Below are positions 24,513 to 34,062 of a stretch of 39,418 bases of DNA, in pieces (within the stretch, counting starts at the first letter, position 1; every line of letters starts with the position of its first letter). Under the pieces are notes generated by a model. That model was not told the origin of the DNA, made no database searches, and saw only the letters and a list, made by a program, of their open reading frames with translations. The position numbers and the translations under genes are program-made. Where the stretch lies: the NCBI GenBank assembly GCA_026397135.1, contig JAPLVL010000035.1, positions 1 to 39,418 on the forward strand. The letters are read 5' to 3'. This DNA is from Candidatus Berkelbacteria bacterium (GTDB taxonomy: Bacteria > Patescibacteriota > UBA1384 > XYA2-FULL-43-10 > 1-14-0-10-43-13).

Positions 24513-27026
24513 ATGAAAGACTATAATTTCAAGGAAATTGAGAAGAAGTGGCAAAAGTATTGGGAAGATACTAATTATGGTATCTCTGCTGACTCTTCCA
24601 ATAAGCCAAAATTCTATTCTCTGATTGAGTTTCCCTACCCCTCGGGCTCAGGGTTACACGTCGGACACTGTATGATGTATTCTGCGACCGACGCTCATGC
24701 CAGGATGATGAGACTGAAGGGATACAATGTGATGTTCCCAATGGGTTGGGACGCCTTTGGCTTGCCTACGGAAAATTATGCAATCAAAAATAAAATAAAA
24801 CCACAGGTCGCCACTGCCAAGAATGTCGAAACTTTCATCCGTCAGCAAAAGTCCTTGGGTTATTCATTTGATTGGAACCGAGAAATCAATACGACTGATC
24901 CGGATTATTACAAATGGACACAGTGGATTTTCTTGCAATTTTATAAACACGCACTTATCGGCGGAAAGCTGGTTGAGGTTGATGATGATGACACTACCAC
25001 TCCTAGACTTGCATATCGGGCCGAAATGCCGGTCAATTGGTGTCCGTCTTGCAAAATTATTTTGGCAAACGAGGAAGTAATCAATGGCAAGTGTGAACGC
25101 TGTGGCACCGGATCCCTCAAACGGGTGCAAAAGCAGTGGATGCTTCGAATCACCGCCTATGCTGACAAATTGATTGATGGCCTCTCGACTGTTGACTACG
25201 AAGAAAAAATCAAAACGCAACAAATCAATTGGATCGGAAAATCCGTAGGCACAAACATTATTTTCGATGTGAAGGGTCGGAGCGGTACTATCCACGATGA
25301 AGAGATCGAAGTTTTCACTACCCGTGCTGATACTTTGTATGGCTGCACCTATGTCGTATTAGCTCCCGAGCACCCACTCGTCACCAAACTTGGCCACCAT
25401 GTTCAGAATTTTGAGGAAGTTTCGGAATATATTTCGGAAACGAAGAAGAAATCTGACCTTGAGCGAACCGAATTGCAAAAGGACAAGACTGGTGTCAAGC
25501 TCTATGGCGTTTTTGCTATCAATCCGATCAATGGCCAAGAGGTTGATATCTATGTCGCTGATTATGTTCTTGCCAGTTATGGCACTGGCGCAGTTATGGC
25601 TGTGCCTGCACACGACGATCGTGATTTTGAATTCGCCAAGAAGTACGGGATTTCTACCGTCCAATCAATTACTGACAAGCTCGACAATATTTTAACGCTC
25701 GACAAGGCTTATACTGATTATGGATTCCTGATTGATTCTGCGGAATTTAGCGGGCTTTCTTCGTCTGAGGGTAAGAAAGCAATTACCGAGAAGTTGAAAG
25801 CTAAGCGTCTTGGGGATTTCGCCGTAAATTACAAACTTCGAGATTGGATCTTCTCTCGTCAGCACTACTGGGGTGAACCAATTCCGATTATTCACTGCGA
25901 TAAATGCGGGATGGTTCCTATACCCGAGGATCAACTTCCCCTGACTTTGCCAGATGTAGAAAATTACGAGCCAACAGATGATGGTCAGTCCCCGCTAGCC
26001 GCGATCACGGACTGGGTAGAGACCACTTGTCCTGTTTGTGGTTGCAAGGCCAGGCGAGAAACAGACACGATGCCAAATTGGGCGGGTAGTTCATGGTACT
26101 TCATTGCATACGCAATAAGTCAGAAGCTAAAAGTTGAAGGCCAAAAGCAAAGCGGAAACATTTTTGATGATAACAAAGATTTGTTAGATTATTGGATGCC
26201 GGTTGATCTGTACAATGGTGGAAATGAGCACATTACACTCCACCTGCTTTATTCGAGATTTTGGAATATTTTTCTTCACGACCTGGGCGTTGTCCCATCC
26301 TCTGAACCATATGCCAAGCGGATCAATCATGGCATTATCTTGGGTCCAGACGGACAAAAGATGAGTAAATCAAAAGGAAATGTAATAAATCCGGATGAGA
26401 TGGCGGCTCAATATGGCGCAGACACGCTCCGAACATATATGATGTTCATCGGCCCATACAATCAGGATTCGGCGTGGAGCATGGCTGGAATACAGGGTGT
26501 TTTCCGTTTCCTCAGACGAGTTTGGGGTAATATTGAGAAAGTCTCTGGTGTTGCTGATTCGAAAGAGCTTCTGCTCAAGCTCAATCAAACAATTTTGGGA
26601 GTGACGGAAGATTTAGAGAAATTCCAGATGAATACTGTTGTTTCCAAACTGATGGAGTTGAATAATACTATTGAGAAAGTCGGGGCAATCTCGCTTGAGT
26701 CTTATTCTAAGTTTCTGCGATTACTCTTTGTCACCGCGCCGCATATTGCTTCCGAGCTTTGGGAGCTTGCCGGCTTGGATGGAAATATTGGTTCAGGCAG
26801 CTGGCCAGAAGTTGATTCGAGGTATTTGGTCGCAGATCAAATTGATGTAGTAATTCAAATAAACGGCAAAGTTCGTGGCAAAATCTCGGTATCGCCAAAC
26901 ACACCCAAGGAATCGCTGGAAAAGTTGGCATTTGCCTCAGATAAGATTCAGCCGTATCTAAATGACAAAGAAATTGTGAAAATAATCGTTATTCCTGACA
27001 AATTGGTCAGTATTGTCGTCAAGTAA
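24513..27026 (+). CDS. leuS: Leucyl-tRNA synthetase
   Basis: 'PYPSGSGLHVGHCMMY', CP1 editing 'TTRADTLYGCTY', 'KMSKSKGNV'. Confidence 0.97.
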   Translation: MKDYNFKEIEKKWQKYWEDTNYGISADSSNKPKFYSLIEFPYPSGSGLHVGHCMMYSATDAHARMMRLKGYNVMFPMGWDAFGLPTENYAIKNKIKPQVATAKNVETFIRQQKSLGYSFDWNREINTTDPDYYKWTQWIFLQFYKHALIGGKLVEVDDDDTTTPRLAYRAEMPVNWCPSCKIILANEEVINGKCERCGTGSLKRVQKQWMLRITAYADKLIDGLSTVDYEEKIKTQQINWIGKSVGTNIIFDVKGRSGTIHDEEIEVFTTRADTLYGCTYVVLAPEHPLVTKLGHHVQNFEEVSEYISETKKKSDLERTELQKDKTGVKLYGVFAINPINGQEVDIYVADYVLASYGTGAVMAVPAHDDRDFEFAKKYGISTVQSITDKLDNILTLDKAYTDYGFLIDSAEFSGLSSSEGKKAITEKLKAKRLGDFAVNYKLRDWIFSRQHYWGEPIPIIHCDKCGMVPIPEDQLPLTLPDVENYEPTDDGQSPLAAITDWVETTCPVCGCKARRETDTMPNWAGSSWYFIAYAISQKLKVEGQKQSGNIFDDNKDLLDYWMPVDLYNGGNEHITLHLLYSRFWNIFLHDLGVVPSSEPYAKRINHGIILGPDGQKMSKSKGNVINPDEMAAQYGADTLRTYMMFIGPYNQDSAWSMAGIQGVFRFLRRVWGNIEKVSGVADSKELLLKLNQTILGVTEDLEKFQMNTVVSKLMELNNTIEKVGAISLESYSKFLRLLFVTAPHIASELWELAGLDGNIGSGSWPEVDSRYLVADQIDVVIQINGKVRGKISVSPNTPKESLEKLAFASDKIQPYLNDKEIVKIIVIPDKLVSIVVK

Positions 27027-27157
27027 ACAGTATATGGCTTGAAATTATTGGTGATTTATGCAATAATAAAGCGGCTAATCGATCCAAAGTCAAAATAGGT
27101 TTAAACAGTCTCAAATAGAATAAAGCATAATTTTAAGTATAAAGTAGAAGGAAGAAA

Positions 27158-27343
27158 ATGGCCGAACCAAAGAAACGAACGAATAGCTCCAAGCAGGGTA
27201 TGCGCCGAATGCATGACCATACCAAGCAAGCAAACATTGTTTATTGTGAAAGTTGTCACGAACCAAAAGAAGCGCACAAAGTTTGCTATTCTTGTGGCAA
27301 TTTTGACAAGAAACCAGTACTAGAAATGAAAAAAGAGAAATAA
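27158..27343 (+). CDS. rpmF: Ribosomal protein L32
   Basis: 'MAEPKKRTNSSKQGMRRMHD' plus C-x2-C zinc ribbon. Confidence 0.9.
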   Translation: MAEPKKRTNSSKQGMRRMHDHTKQANIVYCESCHEPKEAHKVCYSCGNFDKKPVLEMKKEK

Positions 27344-27374
27344 GTTCAAGGCAACTAGCCAAAGGAAATTTCTA

Positions 27375-27809
27375 ATGAATCGTCATCTTTCTCGAATGAT
27401 TGCAATGCAAACTCTCTACGAATGGGATTTTCGTGAAGGATCAGACCTCCAGGAAATCAAGGAGAGAAATATTGAAGAGTATGAGGATAAATGCGAACGC
27501 GATTTTGTTGATATTTTAGTCGATGGAGTTTCGAAGGACAAAGTCAAAATTGACGAAATAATTGATACTTCTGCTCCAGAATGGCCAGTTGATCAAATTT
27601 CTCTGATTGATAAAACTGTTTTGCGTATTGCAATTCTCGAACTTTTGTTTCTCGAAGAAATTCCACCGAAGGTCTCGATAAATGAAGCAGTTGAACTCTC
27701 GAAGCAATTTGGCGGTGAAAATTCGTCCAAATTTGTGAACGGTGTCTTGGGAACCGTATACAAGAAGTATGAAAAAGAAATATTAAGTAAACCAACAACG
27801 GATAGCTAA
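27375..27809 (+). CDS. nusB: Transcription antitermination factor NusB
   Basis: 'SRMIAMQTLYEWDF' ... 'IDKTVLRIAILELLFLEEIPPKVSINEAVELSKQFGGENSSKFVNGVLGTV'. Confidence 0.95.
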   Translation: MNRHLSRMIAMQTLYEWDFREGSDLQEIKERNIEEYEDKCERDFVDILVDGVSKDKVKIDEIIDTSAPEWPVDQISLIDKTVLRIAILELLFLEEIPPKVSINEAVELSKQFGGENSSKFVNGVLGTVYKKYEKEILSKPTTDS

Positions 27810-27863
27810 TTTACTTATAGCTAATTGCAAATGACTCTGATCCATTGTTAACTAGGAAAAATT

Positions 27864-28568
27864 ATGAAAACGCTGAGCGATTTCGAAGCGCAAATTGGGA
27901 TTCAGTTTAAGGATAAATCACTGCTAGAGCAAGTATTTATTCACAGATCGTATCTCAATGAACACAAAAGCCTAAATCTGGAACACAACGAAAGGTTGGA
28001 GTTTTTGGGTGATGCCGTTCTAGAGCTGGCTTCGACTAAATATCTTTATGACAATTACGACCGTCCCGAAGGTGAATTGACGAATTGGCGAAGTGCCTTG
28101 GTCAAGGGTGAGTCTCTATCCGAAGAGGCCAAGCGACTCGAGATGGATCAATTTTTGCGAACTTCTCGTGGCGAAGCCAGAAACGTTGGCAAAGCAAGAG
28201 ATATTCTATTGGCAAACGCTTTTGAAGCTCTGATTGGGGCAATTTATATTGACCAAGGTTTTGAAGTGGCTTCCCAATTTGTACTCAAAAATATTTGCTA
28301 CAAGCTTGACAACATCCTAAGTAATGGTTTGCATTATGATGCCAAAAGTAAGTTTCAGGAAATGTCCCAGGAACTTTTCGGCATTACTCCTAACTACGAA
28401 GTTGTAAAAGAAGAAGGCCCTGATCACTCCAAAACATTTACTGTTGCCGCCAATCTAGGTGAACACGAAGTTAGTGTCGGTACCGGCCCATCAAAGCAAC
28501 GAGCTCAGACCGATGCTGCCGCAGAAGCACTCAAGAAATGGGATGAGATCAAAAAAATGATTGCGTAA
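27864..28568 (+). CDS. rnc: Ribonuclease III
   Basis: 'NERLEFLGDAVLEL' and C-terminal dsRBD 'SKFQEMSQELFGITPNYEV'. Confidence 0.96.
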   Translation: MKTLSDFEAQIGIQFKDKSLLEQVFIHRSYLNEHKSLNLEHNERLEFLGDAVLELASTKYLYDNYDRPEGELTNWRSALVKGESLSEEAKRLEMDQFLRTSRGEARNVGKARDILLANAFEALIGAIYIDQGFEVASQFVLKNICYKLDNILSNGLHYDAKSKFQEMSQELFGITPNYEVVKEEGPDHSKTFTVAANLGEHEVSVGTGPSKQRAQTDAAAEALKKWDEIKKMIA

Positions 28569-28588
28569 AATGGTCGATTTTAGACTAT

Positions 28589-29563
28589 TTAGGACTTAAT
28601 ATTGTCGGTTGGCCAAATAATATTATTCCAGCCCCAGTCCTGGAGTTTTTTGGACTCGTCTGCTGAAGCAGTCGCAGTGTCATATGTAGTATGAAGTACA
28701 ATGCTAATCAAGGTGTGGCCGTCGCGTTTCACAGCGACGACAAGGCAGTGGCTAGCTTCGGGCATATATCCGGTCTTGACACCGATTGCACCTGGATAAT
28801 TCCAATCTGAAACGAGGCGATTTGAATTGTGTAGGTCATGTTTGATCTTTCCACTAATATCAGTTGTGGTCATATCGGCTGTTCCCACAATCTTGGCAAA
28901 GAGGGTGTTCTTCATTGCGTATTTCGTAATTATCACCAAATCAGAAGCTGTCGAATATCCTGTCACATCAAGTCCGGCCGGATCATGATAATCTGTATCA
29001 GTCATGCCAAGCTCAATGGCTTTTTTGTTCATAAGAGCGACAAATTTTGCAGTTCCGCTCTCACCGGCAGTATTTATGTGCTCCGCCAGAGCATTGGCTG
29101 AACGGTTAGATGAAATAATCAACAGATTGTATAGCAAAGTATTAACTGTTAACTGCTCCCCTGTCCTCGTAACATCTCCAGTACCTGGAAGATTTGCTGC
29201 TTCCTTTGAAACTGTCACTACATCGTCAAGATTATAATTCTCGATCACAACAATTGCGGTCATGATTTTGGTAGTTGAAGCAATGGGAACCTTTTCAGTC
29301 TCATTCTTTTTCAAAAATACGAGACCGGAATCAGAATCGACTAGGAGATAACTTTCCGCGTAGATATTTGGAGTTGGAGCGTTTTTGGCGACTTTGGGCG
29401 GTGTCAGTATCGCTGGCAAGGGAATGACGGCACTCTCTGCAATAGCAATATTTTGTTCGCCTGCTAGATTACCAACAATCTGCCGGTCCAGGTTCTGCGA
29501 AGAACCTTGGAAGCCGAAGGTGTTAAATAAAATAGATAAAAATAATAAAAATTTGGGTATCAT
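28589..29563 (-). CDS. D-alanyl-D-alanine carboxypeptidase (peptidase S11)
   Basis: SxxK 'ASTTKIMTA', SxN 'SSNRSANAL', KTG 'VKTGYMPEA'. Confidence 0.92.
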   Translation of the reverse strand: MIPKFLLFLSILFNTFGFQGSSQNLDRQIVGNLAGEQNIAIAESAVIPLPAILTPPKVAKNAPTPNIYAESYLLVDSDSGLVFLKKNETEKVPIASTTKIMTAIVVIENYNLDDVVTVSKEAANLPGTGDVTRTGEQLTVNTLLYNLLIISSNRSANALAEHINTAGESGTAKFVALMNKKAIELGMTDTDYHDPAGLDVTGYSTASDLVIITKYAMKNTLFAKIVGTADMTTTDISGKIKHDLHNSNRLVSDWNYPGAIGVKTGYMPEASHCLVVAVKRDGHTLISIVLHTTYDTATASADESKKLQDWGWNNIIWPTDNIKS

Positions 29564-30300
29564 ATCACTTGATTTGGTGAAATTTGAACGAATTGACTAG
29601 CAGATAATCTAAGATCGGACAAAGTGAGCTTGCCAATTCTAATTCTTGTTAACTTAATTACTTCCAAACCAATTTTAGCACACATGCGCCTAATCTGTCG
29701 ATTATAACCGGTGTGGAGAACCAAACGAAAGTCCAAATAGTCCTTGAAGTCCTTGAAGTCTGAAACTAAATCAGCTTTCATCCAAACAGAATCAATTTCA
29801 AATCCTTTTTCAAATTTATATTTTATTTCATCTGAACTTTTGACCTGCCTCGCCGACAGGCAAACTTTTGACTTTATAGACCTTTTGACTCTCACTTCGT
29901 ACTCTTTCTCGTGCTCGAAGCTGGGGTGAGTTAGTCTTTGAGCAAAATCTCCATCATTGGTTAAAATCATCAACCCTTCTGAGTTGGCATCAAGCCGTCC
30001 AACAGGATAAACCCGTGGGGTTTTCGGCACCAAATCGATTACTGTTTCACGATTTAGTTCATCACTTGCAGTTGAGACAACTCCGAGAGGTTTATAAACA
30101 GCATAATATATAAGTTTGTCAATCTGCTTTATTGTCTGGCCTTCAAATTCAACCAAATCTGTACCGCTATTGATCTTTAGCCCCATTGCCTTAACAACAA
30201 TGCCATTTACAGATACTCTCCCCGCCAAAATTTCTTCGTCAGCTTTGCGCCGCGAACATACTCCGCTTTCAGCCAAAAATTTATTCAATCGTATCAACAT
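29560..30300 (-). CDS. RluB/RsuA-family pseudouridine synthase
   Basis: S4 domain 'IRLNKFLAESGVCSRRKADEEI', 'PVGRLDANSEGLMILTNDGDFAQRLTHPS', 'NRQIRRM'; ATGA overlap with dacA-like gene. Confidence 0.93.
   Translation of the reverse strand: MLIRLNKFLAESGVCSRRKADEEILAGRVSVNGIVVKAMGLKINSGTDLVEFEGQTIKQIDKLIYYAVYKPLGVVSTASDELNRETVIDLVPKTPRVYPVGRLDANSEGLMILTNDGDFAQRLTHPSFEHEKEYEVRVKRSIKSKVCLSARQVKSSDEIKYKFEKGFEIDSVWMKADLVSDFKDFKDYLDFRLVLHTGYNRQIRRMCAKIGLEVIKLTRIRIGKLTLSDLRLSASQFVQISPNQVI
29835..29872. repeat. Palindromic repeat core CTGCCTCGCCGACAGGCA flanked by perfect 10-bp direct repeats AACTTTTGAC, inside rluB-like CDS
   Basis: Read directly: AACTTTTGAC-CTGCCTCGCCGACAGGCA-AACTTTTGAC; encodes 'SKVCLSARQVKSS' on the minus strand. 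Confidence 0.8.
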
Positions 30301-30335
30301 CTTGACTATTTCGTACTTCCTGCTATATTCAACTT

Positions 30336-30468
30336 ATCACTCTCATACCGTGATCACTGGTCAGTTTTGCCTCTCTCAAATACCAAGACTGGCCAGTCGC
30401 AATCATCAAGTCGGCAATTGCCGATTCATATCCTCTCCTTAACTACCACATTAGTTGGGGAGATTTTT
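30336..30468 (+). ncRNA. Candidate small RNA in the aspS-rluB spacer (hypothetical)
   Basis: Upstream + strand TTGACT(30302)-N16-TATATT(30324); 14-bp stem-loop 30356-30397; palindrome TCGGCAATTGCCGA 30411-30424; terminator hairpin 30434-30463 with TTTTT; no + strand gene present. Confidence 0.45.
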
Positions 30469-31900
30469 AGTCTCCGATTATTGTATCGGCACCTTTGAGT
30501 TCTTTGCCTTCTGCTTCCTTGCGCAAACTAATATGAACATCCTTCAGCTGTTGCTCGGAAACCTGGCTAGGGGCACCCATCATCAGATCTTTGGCATCAC
30601 CGGTCTTCGGGAAAGCCATCACTTCGCGAATTGCATCTTCGTGCGCCAAAACTGCAATGAGACGGTCGATTCCCCAAGCAATTCCACCATGTGGCGGTGC
30701 ACCAAATTCGAAAGCCTCGAGCATATGACCAAAACGTCGTTGTTTTTCCTCTGGTGACACGCCGAGAAGATCGAATATTTTGTCCTGAATTTTGCGGTCA
30801 TGAATTCTGATTGAACCACCAGCAATTTCAAATCCATTTAATACAAGATCGTAAGCATAAGCCCTGACATCTTTCGGCTTTGAATCCAATAAGTGTAGGT
30901 CTTCTGGTTGGGGCATCGTGAACGGATGATGACTGGAGACCAATTTCTTATCAGTCTTGGAATATTTGAAGAGTGGCGCATCAATAATCCAGAGAAACGC
31001 CATTTCACTCTTGTCGTTCTTGTCTTTGCGCAAATCTGGCTTGTCAGTATTATATTTCTCCATTGCTTCTTTGTAAGTCATCCGAGGAAAAGGGGTAGAA
31101 TCAATTGTATTTTCAGGGGTAATATTGTTGATTAGCTCAATAGCTAATTTTTCCATTTTCTCTAAGATATCTTCCTGATCAATAAAGGACATTTCAACAT
31201 CAAGTTGAGTAAACTCCGGCTGTCGATCCCCTCTCTGGTCCTCGTCGCGAAAACATCTGGCAATTTGAAAATATCTCTCCATCCCAGCGACCATCAAAAG
31301 CTGCTTGAATTGCTGGGGACTCTGAGGCAGAACATAAAATTCACCCGGATAAAGGCGGCTAGGCACGACAAATTCTCGAGCACCTTCAGGGGTTGATTTG
31401 GTCAGGTATGGTGTTTCAATCTCACGAAAATCTTCTTTCCAGAGATATTCGCGCATAAATCTGACAATGTTATGACGAAGTGTGATGTTCTTGTTCATTC
31501 GGTCAGTTCGCAAATCAAGGTAGCGATATTTCAATCGTAGTTCTTCGTCAATGCCGAGAGTTGTTTTGTCCGTTTCAAACGGAGGCGTTTTGGCCGGATT
31601 TAAGACTTCTAGATCAACGGCTTCCATCTCGACAGTGCCTGTCACCATTTTGTCGTTTACCATTTTCTCTGGTCTAGCTTTGACCAGTCCTGTAATCGAG
31701 ATGACCCACTCTGGTCTAACTTCGCTTACTTTTTCATACGCTTTTGAACCGGGAACGAAAACAACTTGTAGAATACCAGACATGTCGCGCAAATCTAGAA
31801 AAACAATCTTGCCATGATCACGCCGTGTGTGAACCCAGCCAGAAATTTTGACTTCTTTCCCAACCTCTTTGACAGTTTCTTTGACTAAAATTCTCTTCAT
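30467..31900 (-). CDS. aspS: Aspartyl-tRNA synthetase, bacterial-type, apparently lacking the GAD insertion domain
   Basis: 'CFRDEDQRGDRQPEFTQLDVEMSF', 'GAPPHGGIAWGIDRL'; 477 aa, 'TDKPDLRKDKNDKSEMAFLWIIDAPLF' runs directly into the catalytic part. Confidence 0.93.
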   Translation of the reverse strand: MKRILVKETVKEVGKEVKISGWVHTRRDHGKIVFLDLRDMSGILQVVFVPGSKAYEKVSEVRPEWVISITGLVKARPEKMVNDKMVTGTVEMEAVDLEVLNPAKTPPFETDKTTLGIDEELRLKYRYLDLRTDRMNKNITLRHNIVRFMREYLWKEDFREIETPYLTKSTPEGAREFVVPSRLYPGEFYVLPQSPQQFKQLLMVAGMERYFQIARCFRDEDQRGDRQPEFTQLDVEMSFIDQEDILEKMEKLAIELINNITPENTIDSTPFPRMTYKEAMEKYNTDKPDLRKDKNDKSEMAFLWIIDAPLFKYSKTDKKLVSSHHPFTMPQPEDLHLLDSKPKDVRAYAYDLVLNGFEIAGGSIRIHDRKIQDKIFDLLGVSPEEKQRRFGHMLEAFEFGAPPHGGIAWGIDRLIAVLAHEDAIREVMAFPKTGDAKDLMMGAPSQVSEQQLKDVHISLRKEAEGKELKGADTIIGD

Positions 31901-31907
31901 GTTTCTC

Positions 31908-34018
31908 CTAATACTCTCTTAGTGATGCTTTAAATTTATCTGTAATACTTTGTATGACTTTTTTAATAATCTGATTTGCTTCTGAATCTGTCATCGTCTT
32001 GTTCATATTCTGAATATATAGATGAAAGGCAACATTTTTCTTGTTAGTACCAAATTTGTCACTTGAGAACTCGTCAAAAAGCTCAACTCTGCAAATCTGA
32101 TCAGATGCAGAATATATCTCGTCGATAATTTCATCTGGATTAACCATCGTATCTACTATAAAAGCGAGGTCGCGGGTCAGAGAAGGATACTTGGAAATAG
32201 AGCGATAATGAATTTTCTTTGTAACGATTACGAAATCTGGATAAACATTGTTTTTAATCAGTCCATCAACTAGCAGTTGGACATTAATCTCAGATGTGAA
32301 GATTAGAGGCTTCTTGATCTTAAATCGCTCAAGCTCATCTCGAGTGTGCTCTCTTATTTCAAAACTAGATTTGGCTACCCCTGTCAAGATGCTGATATTT
32401 TCGATGACTGTCTCGATTTCCTTTTTGGCATTTTTACCAGCGGTTGCAACTGAGAGAAATACTGTTTCCTCCTCCTTGGTAAAACCATGTCCAATCTCAA
32501 AAATTAGAATTGGATCAAATGTTGGATTCTTGGCAACCACCTTGAGCAGTCCAGGGATAAGAGATCGGCGAAGAAATTTATTCTCGGGCTGAATTGGGTT
32601 AGCAACCTCCAAAAGATCACTAGAATCGGTTCCCAATACTTTCAGATCTAATTCACTCATGAAGGCGTATCCGTAAATCTCAGAAAAACCTGATTTTACC
32701 AAGACATCCTTCAGATATTCTTTGTAGTAATAGGGAGATTTCTTGGGCGGCTTGGTAATCTCAATACTTGCCTTCGGAATGTTGTCAAAACCATATATAC
32801 GAGCTACTTCCTCGGCTAAATCCTCCCAGATCGAAATGTCGTGCCTCCAAGAAGGGACGGTGACCGTATCATTATTTACAACAAAACCTCGAGAATCAGA
32901 GTCGCCGCTTTCTTTAGCGCGTTTTCGATATTGCCTGAATCTATCCCCCGTTCGAATCGATAGCTCGCATCGGAACTAAGATTTAAGTTTTTGGCTGTTT
33001 TTCTGATACTACGGCGTTCAAATTCAGCTGCTTCGATAATAATCTCAGAAGTTTTGTCATCTACTTCGGAATTACTACCACCCATAACTCCGGCAATCGC
33101 AATCGCTTCTTCTCTGTCTGCAATTACAATCATACCTTCGTCTAGTGCTCGCAAATTTCCATCTAGTGTTACAATGCCCTCGCCAAAATGCGCTGGCCGA
33201 ATATTAATTCCACCTTTCAATTTTGTAGCGTCAAAGGCATGAAGTGGCTGACCCAAGTCGAGTAAAATATAATTTGTTACATCGACAATATTGTTGATCG
33301 GGCGGAAACCGGAAGAAGTCAAGCGATCTTTCAGCCATTTTGGTGACTCTGCTGGCTTTACGCCACTAATCTTAAGGCCGTAATATTGTGGACAGAGAGA
33401 TGAATCGACGACGGAAATTTCAATCTCCTTAGCCTCTTTGTTAATTTTTAGTTCGTAATTTGATTTCTTCAGCTCCTTTTTTAATAGGGCTTTGAGTTCT
33501 CGAGCCACGCCGATATGTGAGAGCAAGTCGCCTCTGTTTGGAGTTATTTCAATATCAAAAACAGCGTCAGATTTAATATATTTATTTAGCGGCTGGCCAA
33601 TTTCCCATTTGGAATCCAGAATCATAATTCCAGAGTGGTCGCTGCCTAATCCAAGTTCATCGGCAGCACAGAGCATTCCACTGGACTCAATCCCGCGAAT
33701 TTCTGCTTTTTTGATCACGAAACCCTCGCCAAGTACGCTACCAATTTGAGCAAGTGGCACTTTCTGGCATGGGGCAATATTTGGCGCACCGCAAACAATT
33801 TGCAGTTCTTCCTCTCCATTCCAAACTGTCGCAATTTGCAATTTGTCGGCATTTGGATGCTTCTTGACCTCTCGAATTTCAGCTACTACAACCTTGCTAT
33901 CAAGCACTTCTCCAAAAGAGTCCACGGCAGTACCAGACAAGCTCAAAAGGTCAGCTAGTTTTTCGTTTTCGAGGTCTAAATCAATATAATCTTGTAACCA
34001 TGATTTTATAATTTTCAT
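31908..34018 (-). pseudogene. pheT: Phenylalanyl-tRNA synthetase beta subunit, split by frameshift/internal deletion near 32885
   Basis: N-part 34018..32876 ends ATLILEVLL*; C-part continues in another frame GFVVNNDTVTVPSWRHDISIWEDLAEEVARIYGFDNIP...; FDX-ACB at C-term. B5 segment absent. Confidence 0.88.
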
Positions 34019-34062
34019 ACATTTCTCGCTTAATTCTTACTGCTTAATTCTTACTGCTGGAA

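Noticed and set aside
29739-29762. Short tandem TCCTTGAAG repeat in the rluB-like gene (FKDFKD)
   Set aside because: Only two to three in-frame copies; probably ordinary codon-level slippage without functional signal.
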